A DNA stretch of 64,000 bases from Solirubrobacter pauli (GCF_003633755.1 NZ_RBIL01000002.1:1736001-1800000); one strand, 5' to 3'. Positions 37,858 to 46,932 are shown, counted from the stretch's first letter. Notes: generated by a model from the letters alone, not told the origin. Made by a program: numbers and translations.

Positions 37858-38375
37858 TCGCCCGAATACGCGATGAGCGTCTGCACGTCGATCCCGTCGA
37901 GCTTGGAGCGCCCCTCCAGGAACGCCAGCTCGACCAGGAAGCCGAACCCGGCGACGACGGCACCGCGCCCCTGCACCAGGTCCACCAGCGCGCGGGCCGT
38001 GCCGCCCGTGGCCAGCAGGTCGTCGTGGAGCAGCACCCGCGCGCCGCCTTCCAGCGCGTCCGCGTGCATCTCCAGCGCGTCCACGCCGTACTCGAGGATG
38101 TACTCGGCCGAGACGGTCTCGCCCGGCAGCTTCCCGGGCTTGCGGGCCGGCACGAAGCCGACGCCGAGCTCCCGCGCCAGCGCGCCGCCGAGGATGAACC
38201 CGCGCGCCTCCGCGGCCACCACGAGATCGACCTCCAGCGGCCGTGCCCACGCCGCCAGCGCCTGCACGGCCGCGTCCAACGCGGCCGGGTCCAGCAGCAG
38301 CGGCGTGATGTCCTTGAAGACGATCCCGGGCTTCGGGAAGTCGGGGATGTCGCGGATGTACGCGTCCAGGTTCAT
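37854..38375 (-). CDS. apt: adenine phosphoribosyltransferase
   Basis: 173 residues, normal length. IRDIPDFPKPGIVFKDITPL at the N-terminus, AAEARGFILGGALA, and the PRPP loop LLHDDLLATGGTA. It converts adenine and PRPP to AMP. The ATG at 38375 overlaps the MerR-type gene stop (ATGA). The position beside a cell-division regulator is presumably historical rather than functional. Confidence 0.95.
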   Translation of the reverse strand: MNLDAYIRDIPDFPKPGIVFKDITPLLLDPAALDAAVQALAAWARPLEVDLVVAAEARGFILGGALARELGVGFVPARKPGKLPGETVSAEYILEYGVDALEMHADALEGGARVLLHDDLLATGGTARALVDLVQGRGAVVAGFGFLVELAFLEGRSKLDGIDVQTLIAYSGE

Positions 38376-39148
38376 CCGGCGATCCGCCGCAGATCCCGGA
38401 TCAGTAGCAGGTGCTTCAGGTGCGACGCGACCGCCGCGAGGTTCTCGAGCGCGTCCATCGCCTCGCGACGACGGTCCGGGTTGCGCGAGCGCAGGGCCGG
38501 GGCGAGGATCTGGTTCAGCAGCGCCGCCTCGCGCTCGGCCGAGGACTTGAAGACGCGCAGGTTGCGCCCGGCCACGCCGTACGCGGCCAGCTCGCGCACC
38601 GCGCGGATGATCTCGCGGTCGGTCTCGTCGTAGTAGCGCGTGTTGCCCCGCAGCTCGCCCTTGATGATCCCGAAGTCCTCGAGCTCCTGGACGAGCCGCG
38701 CCTCGGCGCCCGTGTCCTCGACGACGTCCTCGAGCGAGTACGTCGACCCGCCCGGACGCACCGACACCGACATCCGGCGCGGGGAGCCACCGCTGGGGCG
38801 GGGAGCCGCGCCGTCGGTCGCCGCGGGCGCCGTCGAGGCGTCCTCGACCGTCCGTCCCGAGGCCAGCTCCTGCCGGATCACGGCCAGCGGCATGTACTCG
38901 TCGCGCTGGAGGCGCAGGATCGTCCGCAGCCGCGCCACGTCGGAGGGCGAGTAGAGCCGGTAGCCGCCTGGCGTGCGCCGCGGCGTGACCAGCTTCTGGT
39001 CCTCGAGGTAGCGGATCTTGGAGATCGAGATGTCCGGGAACTCCTGCTGGAGCCCCTTGCACACCGCACCGATGGTCAGGGACTTGGCCTGACGCGGAGG
39101 ATCCTTCGGTTGTTCGCTCGCGAGGGCGGCGTCGTCGGTCACAGCCAC
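38372..39148 (-). CDS. MerR-family regulator (FtsR-like)
   Basis: 258 residues. N-terminal MerR HTH (about 22-90): LTIGAVCKGLQQEFPDISIS, KIRYLEDQKLVTPRRTPGGY, RLYSPSDVARLRTILRLQRD. A Pro/Ser-rich linker (about 105-135) leads to a helical C-terminal half (TGAEARLVQELEDFGIIKGE onward) typical of the FtsR (Rv1828) group rather than of metal sensors; no Cys ligands are present. FtsR activates ftsZ transcription in Corynebacterium (known there, inferred here). The FHA neighbour upstream repeats the garA-ftsR order of mycobacteria. The start is one of two GTG codons (39148 or 39142). Confidence 0.82.
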   Translation of the reverse strand: MAVTDDAALASEQPKDPPRQAKSLTIGAVCKGLQQEFPDISISKIRYLEDQKLVTPRRTPGGYRLYSPSDVARLRTILRLQRDEYMPLAVIRQELASGRTVEDASTAPAATDGAAPRPSGGSPRRMSVSVRPGGSTYSLEDVVEDTGAEARLVQELEDFGIIKGELRGNTRYYDETDREIIRAVRELAAYGVAGRNLRVFKSSAEREAALLNQILAPALRSRNPDRRREAMDALENLAAVASHLKHLLLIRDLRRIAG

Positions 39149-39150
39149 AC

Positions 39151-39627
39151 TCAGCGCGCGAGGTAGGTGAGCTTGTACTTGCCGACCTGCAGCTCGTCGC
39201 CGTCCTCGAGCTTGTGCGACTCGATCCGCCGACGGTTGACGTAGGTGCCGTTCAGCGAGCCGGAGTCGTCCAGGAACCACGCACCGGACCGCCGCACGAG
39301 CACGGCGTGGTCGCGCGAGACGGTGACGTCGTCGAGGAAGATCGCGGCGTCGGGCGAGCGGCCGATGACCAGCCGGTCGCCCTCGAGCGGGAACGACTGG
39401 CCGACCCGGCCGCCGCCGGAGCGTATGACGAGTGCGCCTGTGGCCGCCGCGACATCACCGACGTCGACCGGCTTCAACTCGCCGGTCTTGTCGTCGATCA
39501 TGTACGTCGCGGTGGTCGCGTCCTTGTCCCGCGTCTCCTCGCGCGTACCGACGTACGCGCCGCAACGCGGGCAGTAGTTCGCTCCCTCCGTGACGACGAA
39601 CCCACACTCTGGGCAGTGACGGGCCAA
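39151..39627 (-). CDS. garA: zinc-ribbon FHA-domain protein (GarA/OdhI-like)
   Basis: 158 residues. A zinc ribbon at the N-terminus (CPECG and CPRCG, residues 5-21), a linker with the Thr pair KDATTATYMIDD (candidate phosphorylation site of a Ser/Thr kinase), and a C-terminal FHA domain (about 75-155): GDRLVIGRSPDAAIFLDDVT, VSRDHAVLV, GSLNGTYVN. GarA binds and inhibits 2-oxoglutarate dehydrogenase when unphosphorylated; that role is inferred. The zinc ribbon is an addition compared with mycobacterial GarA. TTG start, with GGAGG about 10 nt upstream. It precedes the MerR-type gene by 2 nt. Confidence 0.85.
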   Translation of the reverse strand: MARHCPECGFVVTEGANYCPRCGAYVGTREETRDKDATTATYMIDDKTGELKPVDVGDVAAATGALVIRSGGGRVGQSFPLEGDRLVIGRSPDAAIFLDDVTVSRDHAVLVRRSGAWFLDDSGSLNGTYVNRRRIESHKLEDGDELQVGKYKLTYLAR

Positions 39628-39651
39628 GCTGGCCGGGCCTCCCCGTGCGGC

Positions 39652-39912
39652 TTAGATCGTGTCGTCGCCGGCGCCCGAAGCGCGACCGGCGAGAATGTCG
39701 GTCAGGCGCTGGACGTCGGCACCGGAGATGACTTCCTCGCCACCCTCATGCTTCTTGCGGAGGCGATTCACCAGCTCGGCGCGCAAGATGTCGATCTTGC
39801 CGTGCAGGATGCGACGGCGATAGGACACCTCCTGCTCCTCGTCAGTGAGCTGCTGGATGAGGTCCTTGAGCTCCTGGTCGGAGAGTGAACCGAGATCGGG
39901 GAAGGTGTCCAT
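39652..39912 (-). CDS. rsiG: RsiG-like anti-sigma factor (c-di-GMP sensor family)
   Basis: 86 residues, a helix-turn-helix coiled coil: LSDQELKDLIQQLTDEEQEV then RILHGKIDILRAELVNRLRK. Residues Glu26, Ser30, Arg33, His37 and Asp41 match the RsiG c-di-GMP signature E-x3-S-x2-R-x3-Q-x3-D except His for Gln. In Streptomyces two such helices within one longer RsiG hold a c-di-GMP dimer and sequester sigma WhiG; single-motif homologues that dimerise are known from deeper actinobacteria (recalled knowledge). The ATG at 39912 gives this start; AGGAGAGGA lies about 12 nt upstream. It sits between pgsA and the FHA gene. Function is inferred from the motif, with no sigma gene nearby. Confidence 0.72.
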   Translation of the reverse strand: MDTFPDLGSLSDQELKDLIQQLTDEEQEVSYRRRILHGKIDILRAELVNRLRKKHEGGEEVISGADVQRLTDILAGRASGAGDDTI

Positions 39913-39969
39913 CTGTGAGCGAGTCCTCTCCTCTGGGCGACGAGACGGAAGGGGAAGCATAGCGTTCGT

Positions 39970-39988
39970 AAGGCTCAAGTAGAGCCTT
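39970..39988. terminator. short hairpin between pgsA and rsiG
   Basis: AAGGCTC, 5-nt loop, GAGCCTT (39970-39988), overlapping the pgsA stop. A weak terminator or attenuator separating pgsA from the rsiG-garA-merR-apt group; no T-run. Confidence 0.35.
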
Positions 39989-40613
39989 GGCCTCGCGCCA
40001 TGCGCAGACCATCACGAACGTACTGCACAGTCGAGCCGAGTACCAGCACCAACCCGACGTAAAGGCACGCTAGCGCGAGCCAGTCGACATTGCACAACGC
40101 GAAGAACAGCGCGCTGAACACCGGCCAGACGCCCCACCGGCCGAGCCAGTTGATCTTCAGCTCGACCTTCCGGTGCATCGCGTAGCGCGCCAGGCCCAGC
40201 ATGAACAGCTCGCGCAGGGCCAGGACGAGCAGCGCCCAGCGCGGGAGCAGCTCGAAGTGCCAGCACACGATCACGCCGGCGAAGATCAGGAGCCGGTCCA
40301 CGAGCGGGTCCAGCAGCGCGCCCATGCGCGAGTACTGGCCGGTCACGCGCGCCGCGATGCCGTCCAGGTAGTCGCTCCAGGCGATCACGGCGAACAGGAC
40401 CGCGGGCAGCGCGTCCGTCCCGGACTCCGACTGCAACGCGAGCACCAGGAACACCGGCACCATGAGCAGCCGGATGTAGCCGATCGCGTTCGGGATCGTC
40501 CAGGGGCGCAGCGGCGCGTCGGAGAGCGTCTCCGGCGGCGGCGGGCCCGAGCGATCGAGCCCGGACAGCCGCCGGAACGTCAGCTTGGCTCGTTCTACGG
40601 GAGTGTCTTCCAC
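39975..40613 (-). CDS. pgsA: CDP-alcohol phosphatidyltransferase (PgsA-like)
   Basis: 212 residues with about five membrane helices. DYLDGIAARVTGQYSRMGAL followed by LDPLVD is the complete DG-x2-AR-x8-G-x3-D-x3-D catalytic motif. Probably glycerol-3-phosphate phosphatidyltransferase, making phosphatidylglycerol phosphate from CDP-diacylglycerol (substrate from CdsA, encoded at 59942-60739). The GTG at 40613 overlaps the proS 3' end by 19 nt and gives a cytosolic N-terminus of about 45 residues; other starts are possible. Confidence 0.85.
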   Translation of the reverse strand: MEDTPVERAKLTFRRLSGLDRSGPPPPETLSDAPLRPWTIPNAIGYIRLLMVPVFLVLALQSESGTDALPAVLFAVIAWSDYLDGIAARVTGQYSRMGALLDPLVDRLLIFAGVIVCWHFELLPRWALLVLALRELFMLGLARYAMHRKVELKINWLGRWGVWPVFSALFFALCNVDWLALACLYVGLVLVLGSTVQYVRDGLRMARGQGST

Positions 40614-42283
40614 AGGTCGTACGCGGCCTGAGCCGCCCCCTCGAGCGGGACGGAGCGCGTCTCGCGCCCGCGCCGGACCTGCGCTTCGACCTCGCCGGCC
40701 TCGATCGTACGCCTGCCGATCGTCAGCCGCAGCGGGCAGCCGAGCAGCTCCGCGTCCGCGAACTTCGCGCCGGGGCCACCGTCGCGGTCGTCGTAGACCA
40801 CGTCCAGCCCGACCGCACGCAGCTCCTCGTAGAGCTTCTCGGCGAGCGCGTGCTCGTCGGTGCCGGCCTTGCCGAGCCCGACCAGGTGCACGTCGAACGG
40901 CGCCAGCGCGCGCGGCCACGAGATGCCCTTCTCGTCGGCGAACTGCTCGACCGCGGCGGCGCAGATGCGCGCGGGGCCGATGCCGTACGAGCCCATCCAG
41001 ACCGGCTTGGAGGTGCCGTCCTCGTCCAGGAAGGTCGCGCCCAGCGGCACCGAGTAGCGCGTGCCGAGCTTGAAGATGTTGCCGATCTCGATCGCGGGCT
41101 CGATCCGGATCTCGTGGCCGTCGACCGTGTCGCCCGCCTCGACCGTGCGCACGTCCACCTCGGTGAACGTGAAGTCACGCTTCGGGTTGACGCCGCGGAC
41201 GTGCTTGTCGGCCTCGTTCGCGCCGGCGATGTAGGAGTCGCCGTCCAGCGCGGAGTCGAGCAGGATCGGGACCTCGACGCCCAGCGGCCCGATGTAGCCG
41301 GCGGGGCCGATCTTGTCCGCGAACTCCGCCTCGTGCGCGGGGCGGAACGGAGCGCCGAGCGCGTTGCCGAGCTTGATCTCGTTGACCCGGTGGTCGCCGC
41401 GGACGAGCACGAGCCGGAGCTCGCCGGAGCCAACGATGATCGGGAACGCCTTGATCAGCGCGCCCGCGGGCACGCCGGCCAGCTTCGACACGGCCTCGAT
41501 CGTCGTCGCGCCGGGGGTCTCGAACACCTCGGGGGCGTCCAGTGAGGCCGGCAGCTCGACGGGCTTGGGAGTCGCGGACGCGACCTCCACGTTGGCCGCG
41601 TAGCCGGGCGCGAGCGCGACGTCGTTCTCGCCCGCGGGGCACGGCGCCATGTACTCGTGCGCGCCGGTGCCGCCCATCATGCCGACGTCCGAGTCCACCC
41701 GGTACCACTCGAGCCCGCAGCGGTCGAAGATCTTGTCGTAGGCCTCGCGGTGCTTCTCGTAGCCGACGTCCAGGCCCGCCGCGTCGCGGTCGAACGTGTA
41801 CGAGTCCTTCATGATGAACTCGCGGGTGCGGAGCACGCCGGCGCGGGGGCGCGGCTCGTCGCGCTCCTTGACCTGGAAGTGGTAGAGGATCTGCGGCAGG
41901 TCGCGGTAGGAGCGCACGACCTGCGCCACGTGCGTGGTGACGATCTCCTCGTGCGTCATCGCCAGCACCATGTCGGCGCCGCGCCGGTCCTTGAGGCGGA
42001 ACAGCTCGCCGCCGATCGCGTCGTAGCGGCCCGACTTCTGCCAGATCTCGGCCGGGTTGAGGACCGGCATGAGCATCTCCTGGGCGCCGATCGCGTCCAG
42101 CTCCTCACGGATGATCTGCACGGCCTTCTGGTGCGCCCGGTAGCCCGCCGGGAGCCAGCTCCACAGGCCGGCGCCGACCTGCCGGATGAGTCCGGCGCGG
42201 ACGAGCAGCTTGTGCGAGAGCGCCTCCGCATCGGCGGGCGGCTGCTTCTCGGTGGGAAGGAAGTACTGGCTCAGTCGGGTCAT
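40595..42283 (-). CDS. proS: prolyl-tRNA synthetase, bacterial type
   Basis: 562 residues, the size of ProRS with an inserted editing domain. Class II motif 1 region [20 protein letters not shown], motif 2 around [20 protein letters not shown], a YbaK-like editing insert (about 225-395, with [17 protein letters not shown]), motif 3 region [13 protein letters not shown], and an anticodon-binding domain at the C-terminus. Charges tRNA(Pro) and clears mis-acylated alanine. Diverges from sodA; the 102-nt intergenic region has no unmistakable promoter. Confidence 0.96.
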   Translation of the reverse strand: MTRLSQYFLPTEKQPPADAEALSHKLLVRAGLIRQVGAGLWSWLPAGYRAHQKAVQIIREELDAIGAQEMLMPVLNPAEIWQKSGRYDAIGGELFRLKDRRGADMVLAMTHEEIVTTHVAQVVRSYRDLPQILYHFQVKERDEPRPRAGVLRTREFIMKDSYTFDRDAAGLDVGYEKHREAYDKIFDRCGLEWYRVDSDVGMMGGTGAHEYMAPCPAGENDVALAPGYAANVEVASATPKPVELPASLDAPEVFETPGATTIEAVSKLAGVPAGALIKAFPIIVGSGELRLVLVRGDHRVNEIKLGNALGAPFRPAHEAEFADKIGPAGYIGPLGVEVPILLDSALDGDSYIAGANEADKHVRGVNPKRDFTFTEVDVRTVEAGDTVDGHEIRIEPAIEIGNIFKLGTRYSVPLGATFLDEDGTSKPVWMGSYGIGPARICAAAVEQFADEKGISWPRALAPFDVHLVGLGKAGTDEHALAEKLYEELRAVGLDVVYDDRDGGPGAKFADAELLGCPLRLTIGRRTIEAGEVEAQVRRGRETRSVPLEGAAQAAYDLWKTLP

Positions 42284-42385
42284 AGCGAGGCCCGAAGCCT
42301 AGTGCCCGGGGGTTACGGACCGGGCTGCGGTGATAGAACGCAGGAACCGACGCAGAGTTCGAACCCGCCGGGAGGCACATCCCAC

Positions 42386-42991
42386 ATGGCTTACGAAGTT
42401 CCCGCGCTGCCGTACGCGTACGACGCGCTCGAGCCGCACATCGACGAGGCGACGATGAAGGTGCATCACGACAAGCACCATCAGGCCTACGTCGACAAGG
42501 TCAACGCCGCGCTGGAAGGCACGGAGTTCGACGGCAAGCCGATCGAGGAGGTCCTCAAGAACCTCGACGCGCTGCCCGCCGACAAGCAGGCCGCCGTGCG
42601 CAACAACGGTGGCGGTCACTACAACCACGCGCTGTTCTGGGAGTGGCTGTCGCCCGACGGCGGCGGCGAGCCCGACGGCGAGCTGGGCGAGGCGATCAAC
42701 GCCGCCTTCGGCTCGTTCGACGAGTTCAAGGCCAAGTTCAAGGACGCGGGCGTCACGCAGTTCGGCTCCGGCTGGGCGTGGCTCGTGTACGACGGCTCCG
42801 GCCTCGCGGTCACCAAGACCCCGAACCAGGACACGCCGCTCTCGGCCGGCCAGACGCCGCTGCTGGGCGCGGACGTCTGGGAGCACGCCTACTACCTCAA
42901 GTACCAGAACAAGCGCCCGGACTACCTGGACGCCTTCTGGAACGTGGTCAACTGGAGCAAGGTCGCGGAGCTCTACGCCGCCGCCAAGTAG
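42386..42991 (+). CDS. sodA: Fe/Mn superoxide dismutase
   Basis: 201 residues. [58 protein letters not shown] and the metal motif [19 protein letters not shown]. Ligands are the His in MKVHHDKHH, the His in HYNHALFW, and Asp/His in DVWEH. Metal preference cannot be fixed by eye, although GGGHYNH suggests Mn or cambialistic use. Clear Shine-Dalgarno GGAGG 10 nt before ATG 42386. Cytoplasmic (no signal peptide). Confidence 0.95.
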   Translation: MAYEVPALPYAYDALEPHIDEATMKVHHDKHHQAYVDKVNAALEGTEFDGKPIEEVLKNLDALPADKQAAVRNNGGGHYNHALFWEWLSPDGGGEPDGELGEAINAAFGSFDEFKAKFKDAGVTQFGSGWAWLVYDGSGLAVTKTPNQDTPLSAGQTPLLGADVWEHAYYLKYQNKRPDYLDAFWNVVNWSKVAELYAAAK

Positions 42992-42996
42992 TCGGC

Positions 42997-43058
42997 GAGC
43001 CGGGCTAGCCGGCTCCGCCGGTTGGCTCGGTCGCTTCAGAATCGCTTCGCGAATTCTG
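42997..43058 (+). terminator. two hairpins after sodA
   Basis: GAGCCGG-loop-CCGGCTC (42997-43015) begins 6 nt after the sodA stop. A second hairpin follows at 43037-43058 (CAGAATCGC, loop TTC, GCGAATTCTG with one bulged A), then a short T-containing stretch. Together they probably end the sodA transcript before the secreted glycosidase gene at 43116. Confidence 0.5.
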
Positions 43059-43115
43059 GTTAAGGGCGGTTAGTTTCCGCCCATTCCGCAACTCCCGTCC
43101 GGGCGGGGCGTTGGA

Positions 43116-44651
43116 ATGTTCTCGATGACTGAGACTCGCCGACGCCGCGCCCGGCGGCTGTTCGCCGTGGCCGCAGTGTGCACCGCTGCCCTCCCCACGG
43201 CCCCCGCTTTGGCCGCCCCCGACCAGCTGTCCCTCATCGAGGATGAGAAGCTGATGCTCGAGTCGGGCCCCGAGGTCCAGGCTCAGGCCCTGGACGAGGC
43301 CAAGGCCCTCGGCGCCGACCTCATCCGCGCCAACGTGATCTGGGCCCGCGTTGCTCCTTCCTCGAACTCGACGAAGAAGCCCAAAGGCTTCAACGGGAAG
43401 AAGCCCGAGTCCTACGGCGGCAACTTCGCGATGCTCGACTCGTTCGTCGCCGGTGCCCAGGCGCGCGGCATGCAGGTGCTGCTGACGCCGACCGGCCCGA
43501 TCCCGGCCTGGGCGTCGCGCTGCAAGGGCTCCGTCGCCGCCCGCAAGGTCTGCAAGCCCGACCCCAAGCTCTTCGGCGACTTCGTCCGCGCGCTCGGCAC
43601 CAAGTACCCGACCGTCAAGTACTGGTCGATCTGGAACGAGCCGAACCTCGGCTCCTGGCTCAAGCCGCAGTACGAGGTCGTGGGCGGCGTCGCCGTCCAG
43701 AAGTCCGCGTCGCTGTACCGCTCGCTCGCGAAGTCGGCGATCTCGTCGCTGCGCGCCACCGGCCACAAGACGACGACCGACCAGATCTGGCTCGGCGAGA
43801 CCGCGCCGCTCGGCGACGATCCGTCCGGCTGCTCGGCTCAGCGCAAGCTGCGCGCACCCAAGGGCTGCGCGAAGAAGATCACCAAGACCTCGCCGGAGAC
43901 GTTCCTGCGCGGCGTGTTCTGCCTCTCCAAGTCGGGCGGCTCGCTCGGCGGCGTGGAAGGCAAGGAGCAGGGCTGCAAGGGCTACAAGAAGCTCGCGATC
44001 AACGGCTACGCGCACCATCCGTACACGCGCGGCGGTTCGCGGCCGCCGCTGTCGAAGACGAACGCCGGCGAGATCACGATCGGCGTCGCCTCGCGTCTGA
44101 CCAGGCTGCTCGACCAGGCCGGCAAGCGCAAGCGCATCCCGAGCAAGCTCCCGGTCCACTTCACCGAGCACGGCTGGCAGACCAACCCGCCCGGCGTCAA
44201 CGACATCTTCGCCGTGACCGACGCGCAGCAGTCCGAGTACATCAACCAGTCGGACTGGATCGCGTACAAGAACAAGCGCGTCAAGACCGTCGCGCAGTAC
44301 AAGATCGTCGACGACCAGAGCATCGGCGCCGGCTTCCAGATGGGCCTGCGGCTCTTCAACGGTGGCGCGCGCAAGCCGTCCTACGACGCCTACAAGCTGC
44401 CGATCTGGGTGTCCAAGAAGGGCTCCAACGTGACCGTCTATGGGCAGGTTCGCCCGTTGGAGCCGGGAGCCGCCGGTACTGTGGACGTGCAGAACGCGCC
44501 GGCCGGGTCGTCGGCGTTCAAGACGGTGCAGAGCGTGCCCGTCACGTCCGCGAACGGCATCTTCACCGTGGACCTGCCCGACACGGGCGGCACGTGGCGG
44601 CTCAAGTGGGGCGACGTGACGTCGCGCCAGGCGGAGGTAGCGAGCAAGTGA
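43116..44651 (+). CDS. secreted glycoside-hydrolase-like protein (TIM barrel, clan A type), copy 1
   Basis: 511 residues. Twin-Arg-like basic N-terminus (RRRRARR) with a signal peptide ending about ALAA-PDQL. The catalytic barrel contains LGADLIRANVIWARVAPSSN, LLTPTGPIPAWAS, KYWSIWNEPNLGSWL with the acid/base Glu of the WNEPN motif, and VHFTEHGWQT with the likely nucleophile Glu. The last 75 residues form a beta-rich domain (NVTVYGQVRPLEPGAAGTVD). The pattern resembles GH39/GH5-type enzymes, but no substrate can be named. Start at ATG 43116 or 43125. The stop overlaps the next gene by 4 nt (GTGA). Confidence 0.78.
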   Translation: MFSMTETRRRRARRLFAVAAVCTAALPTAPALAAPDQLSLIEDEKLMLESGPEVQAQALDEAKALGADLIRANVIWARVAPSSNSTKKPKGFNGKKPESYGGNFAMLDSFVAGAQARGMQVLLTPTGPIPAWASRCKGSVAARKVCKPDPKLFGDFVRALGTKYPTVKYWSIWNEPNLGSWLKPQYEVVGGVAVQKSASLYRSLAKSAISSLRATGHKTTTDQIWLGETAPLGDDPSGCSAQRKLRAPKGCAKKITKTSPETFLRGVFCLSKSGGSLGGVEGKEQGCKGYKKLAINGYAHHPYTRGGSRPPLSKTNAGEITIGVASRLTRLLDQAGKRKRIPSKLPVHFTEHGWQTNPPGVNDIFAVTDAQQSEYINQSDWIAYKNKRVKTVAQYKIVDDQSIGAGFQMGLRLFNGGARKPSYDAYKLPIWVSKKGSNVTVYGQVRPLEPGAAGTVDVQNAPAGSSAFKTVQSVPVTSANGIFTVDLPDTGGTWRLKWGDVTSRQAEVASK

Positions 44652-46165
44652 AGCGTTTCGTGATGGCCGCCGCGGCGGCGGCAGCGCTGGCAGCGGCGGG
44701 TGCGCCCGCCGCCCACGCGGCGACCTTCGAGGTCGGCATGGAGGACGAGGGCCTGATCCTCTCCAACCAGCACCTCGCGCCCGCGGCGGTCGAGGCGTGG
44801 AAGAACTTCGGCGTCGACGTCGTGCGCATCCACGCGCGCTGGTGGGAGATCGCGCCGGCGGACAGCTCCACCACCAAGCCGTCCGGCTTCGACGCCGGCA
44901 ACCACCTCGACCCGCAGTACGACTGGGCCAAGCTGGACGCCGCGATCGCGATGGTCCGCGCGCAGGGCATCCGCGTGATGCTCACGCTGACGGGCCCCGG
45001 CCCGCTGTGGTCGAGCTCGGAGCCGGCCAAGCGCAACCCGCGCTACAAGCCGGAGCCGAAGGAGTTCGCGGACTTCTCGAAGGCCGCGGCCACGCGCTAC
45101 AAGGCCGACGTGGACCGCTACCTGATCTGGAACGAGCCCAACCAGAAGGGTTGGCTCCAACCGCAGTGGGAGAAGATCAGCGGCAAGTACCAGCCGGTCT
45201 CGCCGCACATCTACCGCTCGCTCGTGCGCGCCGCGCAGCCGGTCGTCAAGGCCGCGGATCCCGGCGCGGAGGTCGTGATCGGTGAGCTCGCGCCGGTCGG
45301 CAACAAGCCGATCAGCGTCGACACGCCGATGCGTCCGCTGGCGTTCCTGCGCTCGTTCGGCTGCGTCGACGATCGCTACAAGTCGATCAAGACGGGGCGC
45401 TGCAAGGGCTTCAAGGCAGCCAAGGGCGACACGCTCGGCTACCACCCGCACCCGCAGAAGTACGCGCCGGACCGCGTGAACCCGGACCAGGACGCCGCCC
45501 AGTTCGGCGACCTCAAGCGCCTGTTCACGACGATCGACAAGCTGCGCGCCCGCAAGCGCATCAGCATCTCCAAGACGATCCACCTGACCGAGTTCGGCTA
45601 CGAGACCTCGCCGCCGGACCCGTCCTCGGGCATCTCGACCACGCTGCAGACCAAGTACCTGCAGCAGGCGTCCTACATCGCCTGGGCGACCAAGCGCGTG
45701 CGCGGCCTGTCCTTCTACCAGTGGGACGACGAGCGCGTGCAGAACCTCGGCAGCGGCACGAAGCGGTACTCCGGCTGGCAGACCGGCCTGCGCTTCAACG
45801 ACGGCCGTCCGAAGCCGGTCCTGTCGATCATGGCCTCGCCGTTCGTGATCGACCAGAAGCCGGGCGCGAAGTCGGGCCTCCTCTGGGGCCAGGTCCGCGC
45901 CGAGGCGCAGGGCCAGGTCAAGATCGAGGAGCGCGCGAAGGGCTCGTCGGAGTTCAAGACGCTGACGACGCGCAACACCAGCGCGGACGGCACGTTCTCC
46001 TACCGCCGGACGCTCAAGACGGGCGCGTCGTACCGGTACGTGTGGACGCCGAAGCCCTCGCTGCTGGACCCGAACCCGCAGCCGCGGACCTCGGGCATCA
46101 TCGACCTCTCGAAGAAGGAGAAGAGCCGCTACAAGGCCGCGGCGGCTCTCACCACCACGTCATGA
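44648..46165 (+). CDS. secreted glycoside-hydrolase-like protein, copy 2
   Basis: 505 residues, paralogue of the preceding gene. Signal peptide MKRFVMAAAAAAALAAAGAP with cleavage near AHA-ATF; barrel with FGVDVVRIHARWWEIAPADS, VMLTLTGPGPLW, RYLIWNEPNQKGWLQPQW and HLTEFGYETSPPD; C-terminal beta domain from about residue 415. The two Glu residues of WNEPN and LTEFGY are the expected acid/base and nucleophile. GTG start overlapping the previous stop; its own stop overlaps the methyltransferase start (ATGA). Likely made with copy 1, perhaps acting on the same or a related surface polysaccharide. Confidence 0.78.
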   Translation: MKRFVMAAAAAAALAAAGAPAAHAATFEVGMEDEGLILSNQHLAPAAVEAWKNFGVDVVRIHARWWEIAPADSSTTKPSGFDAGNHLDPQYDWAKLDAAIAMVRAQGIRVMLTLTGPGPLWSSSEPAKRNPRYKPEPKEFADFSKAAATRYKADVDRYLIWNEPNQKGWLQPQWEKISGKYQPVSPHIYRSLVRAAQPVVKAADPGAEVVIGELAPVGNKPISVDTPMRPLAFLRSFGCVDDRYKSIKTGRCKGFKAAKGDTLGYHPHPQKYAPDRVNPDQDAAQFGDLKRLFTTIDKLRARKRISISKTIHLTEFGYETSPPDPSSGISTTLQTKYLQQASYIAWATKRVRGLSFYQWDDERVQNLGSGTKRYSGWQTGLRFNDGRPKPVLSIMASPFVIDQKPGAKSGLLWGQVRAEAQGQVKIEERAKGSSEFKTLTTRNTSADGTFSYRRTLKTGASYRYVWTPKPSLLDPNPQPRTSGIIDLSKKEKSRYKAAAALTTTS

Positions 46166-46923
46166 GCATCGAAGCGCGCCAGGACCCCGCGGCCTTCTAC
46201 ACGGCCGGCTACTCGCTGGACGACCATGAGCACCGGCTCAAGATGGGCCGGTGGCGGGCGATCGGCGCGCGCTCGAAGGCGGCTCACGCCTCCGAGCTGT
46301 GCTCCCGGGCGGGGCTCACCCCCGCCCGGGTGGTCGAGATCGGCTGCGGCGACGGCGCGCTCCTGAGCGCGCTGTCGGACCGCTGGCCCGCCGCCCGCTT
46401 CGACGGCTTCGAGCTGAGCGCGCCCGCGATCGAGATCGCCCGCGGGCGCGACATCGCGCGCGTCGAGCGGCTGGAGGCGTACGACGGCTCCCGGATCCCC
46501 GTCGAGGACGGCACGTACGACCTCGCGATCCTCTCCCACGTGCTCGAGCACGTCCCGGACCCCGAGCCCCTGCTGGCCGAGGCGGCCCGCGTGGCCAAGC
46601 ACGTCCTGGTCGAGGTGCCGCTGGAGAACAACCGCTCCGCGGCCCGCCCGGCCAAGCGCGCGATCTCGGCCTCGATCGGCCACCTCCACGCCTTCGACCG
46701 CGCGGCCGTGCGCGCCCTGGCCCGCCGCGCGGGCGTGCGCCCGGTCGCCGAGCTGGCCGACCCGCTCGCCCGCGAGCATCACGCCTTCTTCGCCGACTCC
46801 GCCAAGGCCCGCGTGGCCGCGGCCGCCAAGTGGGCTGTGCGCGCCGCGTCGCACCGCGCCCACGCACCGAGCGCGGAGCGGTTCTTCACGGTGCACTACG
46901 CGGTGCTGGCCGAAACGGCCTAG
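46162..46923 (+). CDS. class I SAM-dependent methyltransferase
   Basis: 253 residues. SAM motif I VVEIGCGDGALLSAL, acidic loop RFDGFELSAPAI, and motif IV DLAILSHVLEHVPDP. The C-terminal third is Ala/Arg-rich and helical. Close in type to methyltransferases of glycolipid or polysaccharide clusters, matching its coupling to the two glycosidase-like genes. ATG 46162 overlaps the previous stop by 4 nt. Substrate unknown. Confidence 0.85.
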   Translation: MSIEARQDPAAFYTAGYSLDDHEHRLKMGRWRAIGARSKAAHASELCSRAGLTPARVVEIGCGDGALLSALSDRWPAARFDGFELSAPAIEIARGRDIARVERLEAYDGSRIPVEDGTYDLAILSHVLEHVPDPEPLLAEAARVAKHVLVEVPLENNRSAARPAKRAISASIGHLHAFDRAAVRALARRAGVRPVAELADPLAREHHAFFADSAKARVAAAAKWAVRAASHRAHAPSAERFFTVHYAVLAETA

Positions 46924-46932
46924 AAGCCGGCC

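Noticed and set aside
42284-42385. Clear promoter between proS and sodA
   Set aside because: Only weak partial matches to -10 and -35 boxes with poor spacing; not reported as a feature.
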